From positions 214,231 through 278,230 of the forward strand of contig SADC01001355.1 of NCBI GenBank assembly GCA_004194705.1: a stretch of 64,000 bases of DNA. The letters run 5' to 3'. A model generated the notes under the pieces. That model was not told the DNA's origin. It searched no databases and saw only the letters and a program-made list of their open reading frames with translations. Shown here piece by piece: positions 10,781-21,500 of this stretch (positions within the stretch are counted from its first letter, which is position 1; every line of letters begins with the position of its first letter). The position numbers and the translations under genes are program-made. This DNA is from Ditylenchus dipsaci. Taxonomy: Eukaryota; Nematoda; Chromadorea; Rhabditida; Anguinidae.

Positions 10781-10832
10781 GTGTTTTTAACTACATATTT
10801 AATTACAATTTTTGTCGGTAGATTTTTTTTTC

Positions 10833-11094
10833 GGCTGAAAAGCTTTTGATTCTCACACTGGATTCGTGTTCAGCGTGGTCTTCATAAAGTGAAGCTTCTT
10901 TTGAAATTTCAGAGTCACTGTCAAATTTTGAATTCCGTTCAAGACAATAAACATTTGAATTTAAAATTTCAATGTTTATTGTCTTGAGCGGAAATCAAAA
11001 TTTGACGGGGACTCTGAAATTTCGAAAGAAGTTTTGTAAGAAAATCGACCACGCTGAACACGAATACAGTGTCAGAATCAAAAGTTTTCCCAGC
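10833..11094. repeat. Palindrome with CGTGTTCAGCGTGGTC arms
   Basis: GCTGAAAAGCTTTTGATTCT pairs with AGAATCAAAAGTTTTCCCAGC. Inward, GGATTCGTGTTCAGCGTGG pairs with CCACGCTGAACACGAATAC, with a short AATTTAAAATT-type centre near 10960. Half copies are at about 2030-2060 and 3325-3360. Confidence 0.75.
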
Positions 11095-11703
11095 GGGAAA
11101 AAGTTATAAAAATTTGTGCCACAACTTATATATTTATTTTGCACATTTTGTCATAACTTGACAATGAACTATAGTTGCATTCAAAGCCAAAATGACAGTG
11201 ACATTCCGCTCTTTGTTTGTGTTTTTGATTATTCAGTTATATTTTATCTCTGCACAAAGTTTTTCGCTTGTAGAAAGTAAGAATGGAGCGTTTTGAAAAT
11301 CGCTACTCCAACAAACAAGTGGTGATTTATCTTAAACCTTCAAATCGAAAAAGTCAATGGTTAGTATTTCCAAAAAGCTAAATTCCTGGCGTACATTTTG
11401 GTATATTATGACCTTGCGTGTAGTATGACCATCATGGCGCATTAATTAAAAACCTGTGGGCACCCAGCTGGATTTTGACCCTGCACAATGTGTTACCTTC
11501 CGGACCCTTTTTCACCTACTTCATCAATAATTGAAGCGAAAAGGACCCGCGCCATCGAGTTCAGCGTGAAATTCTGCACCAGAATTAACAAAAGTCACAA
11601 CCGGCCTATCTCGTGTTAAATTTTTCAATACAGATAAATGAAAAAGAAATTAAATTTTGAGAAAAAATAAAGGGTACTAAAAATCCAAAGACAAAATTGT
11701 AAC

Positions 11704-11950
11704 TACCGTATAACCTCTAATAGACGGGCATGCCCTTCTATTTTCCAACCCGTAAAAAATCGAAAAAAAAATATTTTGATTTTGAGATTTTTGGGTACTC
11801 AAAAAAATCTAAAAAGCGGAATCAACTAAGATCGAGGTGAACAAGAAAACGCGAAAAACAGATTTGCAAAAAAAATTTTTTGCGCTGAGATATAGGTCCT
11901 TGAGGTGCCCGTCTATTAGAGGGTGCCCGTCTAATAGAGGTTATACGGTA
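11704..11950. mobile_element. pogo-like MITE, TACCGTATAACCTCTAATAG variant
   Basis: The ends TACCGTATAACCTCTAATAG and CTAATAGAGGTTATACGGTA are inverted. The subterminal GACGGGCATGCCC/GTGCCCGTCTATTAGAGG is repeated in tandem on the right. Same plan as the 5821-6059 and 15937-17569 elements. Confidence 0.8.
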
Positions 11951-11969
11951 TATATATGTAGTTAGAAAA

Positions 11970-12125
11970 CATAATGAACCTCACTTTTTGAGTGTAAAAT
12001 GCGTAACGCCGTAAAATTTTGAATAAAATTGTGAAATTTGACAAAATAAAAGCAAAAAAAGGCCGATCTAACCCGACCTGAACTGATCTGATCTAAATCG
12101 ATCTGATCTGATCTGATCTTTGCGC
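11970..12125. repeat. GATCAGATC-rich repeat, opposite arm
   Basis: Reverse-oriented relative of 10470-10780 (GCCGTAAAATTTTGAATAAA, TGAAATTTGACAAAATAAAA, then TGATCTGATCTGATC). It lies just downstream of the KCNQ stop codon and may supply the 3' untranslated region. Confidence 0.5.
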
Positions 12126-12181
12126 ACCTCTGCTTGAAACTATTCAAAATTACTGTTAGAATTATCACACACATACACACA

Positions 12182-12517
12182 CTAGTTTATCTGGAGCAGT
12201 AGTAATAGTATCCCGTTTTGGTTTGGCACTCTGATTGAGCTGTTTTTTTGTCTCCCTCTAATCCATACTACCCCTGACGCCATCCCCAAAAACCTAGGTT
12301 GAGTGGTGGTAGTAGTTGTGGGTGACAGTTCACTGACTTGTGACTGGGTAGATGAGTGGGGTCTGGCTGGGAAAGAAGCAGGCAGTTCCGGGGTACCTGC
12401 CCTACTAGACAATGCTGTATTGGTAACCATCATTTGCCGTTCATGTTGTTGTTGTAACCTGTAGACTGCTTGCATCAGTCGAGTGCAAGAGTCCATTTTG
12501 CGGTCCATTGAGTTCAG
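12182..12517 (-). CDS. KCNQ1: KCNQ last exon: coiled coil and C-terminal tail
   Basis: The acceptor TTTACAG precedes [20 protein letters not shown], which continues the tetramerising helix from the previous exon (TRVEMQ). Then comes a Ser/Thr/Pro-rich tail with a Thr run ([10 protein letters not shown]), ending ILLLLLQIN and a stop at 12182. The leucine-rich last residues lie past the conserved part and could be clade-specific. Confidence 0.8.
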   Translation of the reverse strand: MNSMDRKMDSCTRLMQAVYRLQQQHERQMMVTNTALSSRAGTPELPASFPARPHSSTQSQVSELSPTTTTTTQPRFLGMASGVVWIRGRQKNSSIRVPNQNGILLLLLQIN

Positions 12518-15500
12518 CTGTAAATTTATTAAAATAAGTTTACCAAAAGAAATATATTCAATTAATTTAATACAATTTTCTCCATTTTTATTGTACACAG
12601 AATTTCGAAAAAATGACTTTTCGCATTAGTGTCTTTTATGGAAATGGGGTTTTTTGCCTTGAGTGGGCCGAGGAAAAAAATTAATAGAGAATTTCGATTT
12701 TTTTGTCCCAAAAAAATTTCAAATTCTAAAAGTATTACGAAAAACCAAATTTTAAATTTTGGCTCTAGAAAAGATGAACATTTCAAAATCGGTGAATTTC
12801 TGGGACCACCCTGTATTTTCCAAATCAACTCCTTTTTACGCAAGCACAAACTAATAACTACTAGTATTAATTGATTAAAAAAATTGTGGGGTTTATTACC
12901 CTGTTCTTGTCTACTATATACTTTATGCTCGCAATAAACCAAATAATCCATGCACACTTCCTATAAAACAAATTTTCATCTGATTAAAATGTAGACTCAT
13001 TGATGAACAAACAAACAATTGCTTTTAAAACAAAACAAAAATAGTATTTGGGAAATATTTGCATAAACATGTTTTTATTTTTCCAATAACAACTAATATA
13101 ACCTGCATTTCCACCCTGGTCAAACGTGCTCCAATAGTCATGGAATAGGACTTGCGACCTGTAGTCTGATATTGTCCTGGTTTTCCAAGTGTTTGGTCCA
13201 ACCTGTTTCGAAATAAAAAGTCATTCATACACTAGAAATATTCAAATAGTAAAGACTTGTGGTAAATTTTAGGTTTTAAAATGAGTGTCAAGCTAGGCGT
13301 ATAAGTCTTTTTTTATATTTCCAGAAAACCTAGCCGATAAAGTTTCTGGCCTGTGTAAAGCTACAAAATTTTTAGTGCATTTATGAGGTAACGAAAGCAA
13401 ATTTTGAAAAATATAGAGTATAAAAGATTCATCAGATATATCTGTTTGCTTAAATAAAGCCTACCTCCTTTGCAACTCTTTTATCCTAACCATCATGTTG
13501 AGGTGACCCTGTGAATACTGCTCTATGACATCCCTTACATCATAGGGTTTGCGAGCTTGTTGAAATTTCCGCCTAGCTACAAAGTATTTGATCTTTCGGA
13601 TGGCTCTGATAGCATTCTTGTGGTGTTCTGTTAGCTCGCAGACACTTAAATTTAGCAGTTATAGCTGTTCATTTGAGGGTTGGTTGTATGAAGTCGGACA
13701 GGTATGGGTTGTTTTAGTTATTTGATTGTATCTTATTATATCAGATCGATTTCACGTGGGTGGAACACTTAGCTGGTGCGGAATTTAACGAGCTTTCAAA
13801 AAAATATATAAGTTTAATAACGTAAGCGGCCGTATAACATGGGAAATATTAGGGTTTTCATAAATTTCCGTTCATTCTGTTAAGCATCGAAAAAATCGTT
13901 AATATCACTGTTTATTTTTCAGCACCTTTGCAGACAGCGCAAAAACTGCACATCATTTTGATACCAAAACAAGACAGCAAAACATACTGAAAGTAGTGCA
14001 ATGATCAATAAATTTGTTAGTGCCTGGGTTCTTACGGGTTTGTCTGTATTTTCGAACTGTAAGAGTTGCGCCCGAAGATTCGCGCTACATTCTTACGTAT
14101 GCAAGATCTACATCTCACGATGTGCAAACCAGGTTATGCGACCCGAAGCCGCAAGTTTTACGACTGTTAGACAAGAGATTGTGAGATTTGAACTGCAAGA
14201 ATTGCGACGCAAGTTTTGCGCTTCATCTTTGATTTTCCTTGATTTTGAATGACTTTGGAGGCTATTGTCAGTTTGGTCCCGAAATTGCAAGGATACCGAT
14301 TTTGCCGATCGTTTTTGAAAAAAACCATGCAATTTCCTTCACTAAAAATCTTGCTTCGCAAATCTTGCAGTTTAAATTTCACAGTGTCTTGTCTAACAAT
14401 CATTGCGACGTATTCATTTGCGAGGATATCATCAGGCGTAAACTTGCAACACACAAGGATGCAGCGCAAACATTCGGGCGCCTTTTTTGCAATTTTCACA
14501 TTCTCCCATCTTACAGTCGTAATTCTTGCGACGCAATTTTTGTGGTGCTTATCTTGGTGTGCAAAATATGTTGTTTGCAAACCATCTGTCTCAAATCTTA
14601 TTGCACAAGTCTTGCCACGCCATATTTTGTATGTTTTTTCGCACATCGGGACATACTTTTGAGCCTGTTTAAACGTAAACTGGCCTAGTGTCGAAAACCG
14701 TGAAAATACAGCTGTATGCTTAAAAGAATGAACTGAATTATTGAAAAACCCTAATTTTCCACATGTTATACGGCCGCTTACGCGAGTAAAATTATATTTT
14801 TTAAAGCTCGTTAAATTCTGCACCAGATAAGTGTTTCAGCTGCGCAAAATTATTCTCATACAAAAAAATCAAATGACTAAAACAACCATAAGCTGCCTGA
14901 TTTCATAGAATAAACCCCTAAACCGCTAGTAGTACTTAAAATTTTTTTGGATAATATTTTTTTCTTACCGCAAAACACTTGAAAATTACCGCAAATCATT
15001 TTTTTATTACCGCAATTTGATTTTCCCGCAAAATACTTTTTTCTTACTGCAAAATACTTTTTTCTTACCGCAAAATACTTTTTTCTTACCGCAAAATACT
15101 TTTTTCTTACCGCAAAATACTTTTTTCTTACCGCAGTTTTATTTTCTCGCAAAATACTTTTTTATTACCGCAAAATACTTTTTTCTTACCGCAAAAATAC
15201 TTTTATACAATGGCCAGAAGCCCCTGAAAGTTGGTTTTTTCGGGGTTTACTAAAGGGGGAGTAAACTTTTCGAGAAAAATCGATTGAGCGGATCAGATTT
15301 CGGGTCCGATGGGCTTAATCGCTCAGAATTCTAGGTTTATGGTGGTTTCGAGTGGTTCAGGGTGGAGTTGTGGGCGATTGAGCCGATCGGACCCGAAATC
15401 TGATCCGCTCAATCGAATTTTCGCAAAAAGTTTACCCCCCTTTAGTAAACCCCGAAAAAACCAACTTTCAGGGGCTTCTGGCCATTCTGGGTGGGATTCT

Positions 15501-18500
15501 GAGGGATCCAAGTTGTTTCCTGACTGAAAAATTTAAATTCCCGCAAAATTTTGACTAAAAACGACGAGAAAATTTTTTGCGGTAAGAAAAAAGTATTTTT
15601 GCGGTAAGAAAAAAGTATTTTGCGGTAATAAAAAAGTATTTTGCGGGAAAATCAAATTGCGGTAATAAAAAAATGATTTGCGGTAATTTTCAAGTGTTTT
15701 GCGGTAAGAAGAAAGTACCATCCTTTTTTATGCTATCTTGTTCAGGTTTAAATTCTAAACAAAACCGGTTTTTAAATGCTAAGTAACTTACTGGGATATT
15801 TTGATGAGTGGACTAGCTACTTCCTCAGGCTCGTTCTCAGCATCATCCGACTTGGAATCGAAAAGACTACCTTTTTTGCGGGGGTTGCAACCTTGAGCTG
15901 AAATTTAAGCACATTTATTACTTCAATGTCATGAAATACCGTATTTTCTCTAATAATGACCCCGGGGTCATTATTTTTCAACCCCCTCCGAGGGGGGTCA
16001 TTATTAGAGAGAGGGTCATTATTAGAGAGGGGGTCATTATTTTTCAACCCTATGGCGCCGAAGGCGCCGCTAAATTTTTTTCTTATTTTTTTTCTGAAAA
16101 CTATGAAACCTTCGTTGCATTTTCGTTAATTTTGTAAAAAAATCGTTGTTCAGTGGCTTTACATTACACATTTGATTGTCACCTGTTCAATATTCAACGG
16201 TTCTCGCTCATTTGTTCAATAACTGTATTGTTTGCCGCTTGTTTCTCGCCTACTCATGTCTTACAATTACTTATCTGCTGTTAATTTTAAAATGGGCTGT
16301 CAGGAAAATTTGCGCTCAAAAGCTTCGTCGTTCTTGGAAGATCCGGCTAATTTGGATCTGCTCAAGCGTGTGCCGAACATCTTCGACTCAGATCAATTAG
16401 CTCAGAGGGATGCGGTCATGGAGATGAATGAGAATTGGTTGCGCGAGGAAGTGCTAGAGGAAGAGGCGGAGAGATATCGAGAGGCTGCCGAGGAGGAGGT
16501 TGGGTTTTTTACAGATGATTTGTGTGAATGATTACTTAATCTAATCTTTCCAGGTCGAAGAGCTACAGCTGCACGAAGATGAAGGGGCTCGAGTCAACCG
16601 CAAGCGACAACGGCATAACGAGGCGTCAACTAAGCTGGAGGCAATCGACTGGGCTAAGAAAAATTCGATCCATTCGGCGGCAACAAAGTTCAACGTAGAC
16701 CGGAAGGTTGTCAAGCGATGGAGGGGTAAAGAGGCGGAGATTAGGCAACAAATGTAATATTGTGATTGTTCTCAGGAATTTTCAAGTTGTTATCACTGAT
16801 ATCTTAAGAACACGGCTGGAGGATCAAAACGAAAGCGACTTGAACGGGGCGGTCGACCTTTTCTGGAGCCAGAACTTGATTTGGAACTAGCCAATTTCGT
16901 GAAGGAGATGCGCGAGAACAAACGTCCCATCTCGAGAAGGATCATCACCAGCATGGCACAGGAATTCTTTCGCGGAACCGACATCAAGGTTTGTGCCTCT
17001 TTAGCTTTAGCCTTTCGGTTGGATGTAAATGATTTTTTGATTAGGCTTCTATTGGATGGCTCAATAGTTTTCTCCTTGCAGAAGCCGCCGGAAAACTATG
17101 CCGAGGTCGTTGCTAAGTTCATTGTGCATGTGGAGCAGAGGCGCAATGCAATAAGGTTCAATTCAATTCTTGCTATGGATGAGACTGCGGTGTGGTTTGA
17201 CTGCCCAGAGAACAGATGCATTGAAACAAGGGGCGCAAAGGATGTAAGTATTGTGTATCTGACTCTTTAGACAATCGTACTTGAACCTGTTTTTATTCGA
17301 AACGACGAAGAAGAGGCCGGAATTTTATGATGAAGAGATGGATCTAGAAAATGTTTTTGATGATGAGGCGTTGTTGTTTGATGTCTGATATATGCTCCTT
17401 GGATGTAATTAAAGTTCGTTTGCTTTTATTGACATTTTGATTTTTGACTGGAAGTATGGGGGGTCATTATTAGAGAGGGGGTCATTATTTTTCAACCCCC
17501 TCCGAGGGGGTCATTATTAGAGAGGGGGTCATTATTAGAGAGGGGGGCATTATTAGAGAAAATACGGTATGTTGCCGATAGATACGTGTAAAATTTATAT
17601 CTTTTAGCAATCATACAAGGCAACTATGTTGACGCGATAATATTTATTCGAAAGATGAGATGTAAGAAATGGATTAATACCAAAACTAGTACCAAAAATA
17701 CTAATACCAATACCTAGAAGGGAATGGGAAAATGAGCAAAAATATTAGTGAAAACGTAGAAACTTTTTTCAGTTAGCCTCGTGTCCAATGACTGAGAGGA
17801 AATTCCATGTTTTTTAACGCGGGAAGGGCTCACAGCCCCTTAAAATCCAAAATCATAATCACTTTGAAATCAGCAAAACGCCAAGAGGTTTTAAAAAAAA
17901 TTTTTCAATGTGCTTTTTTTTAATTTCACGGCCCCCTTAAATTTGAATCCTAGTGCAGCTCAAGAATTTTTTTTGCAAAACTCAAATTTTTAAGCGCATA
18001 TGTGATGCTGTTTCTTTCTACAGTTTTTAAAATGTGCGATTCATCGCTTTCATGGCTAAGATTCGCTTTTCAACCACTAAAACTCTATCTTTATTCTTCT
18101 GAAAATAACGAATTCTATTAAATTAGCAGAGAACAACAATAATAACAACGAGAATTTATAATTATTTCTTGATACTGATAGAGGAACACCTTCTTTTCGA
18201 CGCAGACTGTTTCTTGGGTGAGCCATCAGCACTTGGACAGAAGAAACACTTCCAAAACTTCTTCCTAACGGACGGCGCACCATAAAAAAGCTTCCAGAAG
18301 ACGATTGCATGCATTATCAGACGCTGAAAGCAAAGAAGTAAAAGCTCCACACGCTCCGAACAAACTCAGGAGAACATCACCTGGGAAATCAGAAAGCCTC
18401 ACACAAACCCGACCTAAGCATCTCCAGTCTTTTCAGCTACAGCATTTACGACATCCTTGGCACCTTTCATCGACACGATCTTCCCTACTTTAGCAGTCAT

Positions 18501-21500
18501 TTTCTCGGACGAGACACTTCAGCAGTTGCAGAGCTAGTGATTACCTGAAGAACGAACACGTTAAAAGTGGTGTGGTAACATGGAGACAGTAGAAGCGGTT
18601 GAGGCACTACCCAAGTCCGAAACATTTATCACACAAAAAACTGACCTGTTTGAGTCATCTGTTTTAGATTTTTTTTCACTCTTTTTGCTTGGCTGACTGT
18701 TTCTTGACCCCGGGCTTGTTCCTTGCCTCTTTTCGAGCTTGAATTTCGAGTCATCATGGTACCTACAAATTATACCAAATTTCATTCCGTCAAAAAATCT
18801 AAAAAAGTCGTCGATTTCAGTACGGCTCATACACCAAAAGAGAGCACAGACATTCAGTTACAGGAAAGGTCAGACCGATTTTTGTATAGCCAAAAATTTA
18901 GCAGCTAGAGGTCATTTAAAGCAAACAACTGGCACTTTTACGAGTAAAATTAGGGCTTTTTGCGTTTTCTGTCTAACTTTTGTATAAAACCACCAAAATT
19001 TGTATCTTTTGCACACTTCTTTGATACGAAATCGTAGCAAATTTACTTTTCTATCGGGCTACATCCCCATTTTCGAGCTTGCAAATGTAACACAGAATTT
19101 CAGACCAGTTATAGTTGCAAAGCGAGGGGATGTGTTTCGGTATATTTTTCGAAAACTTCATTAAAAATTAAAAATTTGCTTAGCTTTGAAGTGAGTGATG
19201 ACTTATTTTAATGTCCTGAATGTGAGGAAGCTTTTGCGGATAAGTTTACCTAAAACAGATAGGAATAAAATCCGTTACAGACCTGGGGTTACTTGAAGTT
19301 ACATGTATAGAAATCTCAGTAAATTTTTGAAGTTTTTAATTTGGCGCGAAAATCGTAAAGTGATTATGATTTTGAATTTTAAGGGGCTGTGGGCTGTAAA
19401 CTTTATTTTGTTCATTTTTTTTTCTTTTGGTCACATTTTGTAGCTAAGATTCAGGGCTACCCGATAAAATTTTTTCCAGCCACAAATCTCTGAAAAAACT
19501 CTGATAAAAATGCGTTTCCTCTCACTCTGCCTTTCACTCTGCCATTCATTCTAATGACTGAAAGGCAGAGTGAGAGGAAACGCACTTTTATCAAAGTTTT
19601 TTTTCAGATATTTGTGGCTGGAAAATTTTTTATTGGGTAGCCCTGAATCTTAGCTACAAAATTTGACCAAAAGAAAAACAAGAAAAACAGAAACAAGTTC
19701 ACAGCCCTTCCCGCGTTAAAAAACATGGAATTTCCTCTCAGTCATTGGACACTAGGCTTTACAGTCAAGTCTCGATATAAGATACCCCCGATATAAGATA
19801 CACCTGGGTCCGTTCCAAGTTGAATAAACCTCCTTAAATCAGTCTCTATATAAGATACACCTCGATACAAGATGCACTTGGTCCGGTCCCGAGGGTGTAT
19901 CTTATATCGAGACTTGACTGTATAGCAAATATTTTTCCACAAGTATACTGCCGATCGATTTCTTAACATCTCAGCTTTTGAATAAAATTTGAAAAATTGC
20001 GCCAAGAATTGAGCCAGATTGCGCTTAAACTAAAAAGTCTTGTCTATAAAAACCTCAAGTGGTTCGTTATAACGAGTTTTGACTGCATTTGAAAAAATCT
20101 AAACACAAAAAGTGGAACTTAAGGCGCATACACAATAAGGAGGCTGTTTGTGGATGCTAAACCAGACTACTCACTAAGAATCCGCGAAACAGAATCCTCC
20201 CTTTTTTTACTGTTCTGCCAAAACTTTTCAGTTGGTGCAGTTTTTTATTTTTCAGTTGCTTATATAGCTTCTGACATCATATAGTTGAGGTACCAAATGA
20301 GCTATTGACTGAGTGAATGTTGCTTCAAAAACTCAGATACAATTTTGAGACTCCGCCCAAGAATCCTAACTCGAATTCTAGTGCGGATGCTTGGGCGGAG
20401 TCTTTTTTTTAACTCATTTTTTTCAACAATATCTAATTTATCAATAGCTCATCTTGTAGCCCTGAATCTTAGCTACAAGATGGCACCAAAAGAATAATTT
20501 TTGAATGATTTAAAAAAGTTATGGCCTTTTGCGAGTGTAAAGTCTGGTTTAGCATCCGCAAACAGCCTCCTCATTGTGAATGCGCATTTACATCTAGTAG
20601 GTGGAGAATCGCCGGTTTCTACTTCTCCATCGCTCTCTTTCAACTTGTTGGGTGAGTCGATAACAGTCATATTGACTGCCTGATCGGTGGATCCACTAGA
20701 TCGCATCTTCGTCCTTAAAATTACTAATTAATCCAGACAGCATACCAAGCAAAAATGTATGCTCAGTGAAGTCAACCAAAAAATGAAATTGAAAGAAACG
20801 AAAATGCTACATACAGTCGATTCTCCCTATAAGGTACGGGTAGGGTCAGTCCCCAGCCAAGAGAGTTCATCCAAGAGACCCAAAACATTTTTGAAGCTTT
20901 TAAGTATAATCAGGCCCCCAATTTAACTTTTTACAAAAATGAGTTTAGTGAGCATTTGTTTTTGCCAAAGAAACTACTTTTGTAGAGCAGTCCTGCCACC
21001 TTTCCACATGGCTGACATGGATGTATTTTTAGCTTTTTTGTTGGCTCCCCTCTGTACTACATTGGAAGAATTGGATTTTCCATGGCTGGAATGCATTTTC
21101 TCCTGATGGGCTAGCGGGTCCACGTGCACTTGCCTGAGAATATACTTAATGAATTAAAAGAAATTAGGTGGTGATCAGTACAAACCATGTAGCCTGAGAC
21201 TTGGAGCACTTGTCAGCCGCATAACACCTCCACAAACACTGAATTAGGGTGGCTGCGGCTGGGATTTGTCTGTGAAGTGAGCTTTGAAATATAACTTAGT
21301 GTGCTAAATGGGCGCAACCAACCTATTAAAGTGCTTTTGTCTCTGCTTCTGCTGAACCTTTAGTGCAAATCCGGAACCCAAGATACCCTAAGTATTTTTG
21401 AAAATTTCAACTGGCAAAATTTTTTATTAGACTTGAATAATTTGATCTCTAAGCTGACAAACTATTATTGAAGAATGAATACTTGGGGAGGGGGTAGTTT

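Larger units (their letters stand above)
17775..19759. mobile_element. 2-kb terminal-inverted-repeat element with exon-like content
   Basis: TIRs of about 60 bases: TGTCCAATGACTGAGAGGAA and CATGTTTTTTAACGCGGGAA at the left, complements at 19690-19757. Next to them are AAGGGGCTGTGGGCTG-type inverted words (17822 and 19382). The interior holds gene-like minus-strand blocks (18165-18840) and a nested palindrome (19421-19677). It lies in a KCNQ intron. Superfamily not recognised. Confidence 0.7.

Noticed and set aside
12562..12957. 131-codon minus-strand frame in the KCNQ 3' region
   Set aside because: It covers an intron with a repeat; the true last exon ends at the acceptor near 12518 and is in a different continuation.
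14239..14688. Long open frames on both strands (about 149 and 218 codons)
   Set aside because: They overlap each other in several frames within an inverted-repeat element, have no recognisable domain and reflect a biased repeat lacking stop codons.
14877..15253. Repeat protein with FAVRKKY or NTFFLPQ units
   Set aside because: Both strands are open because the 21-bp unit has no stops; no start, splice or family support.
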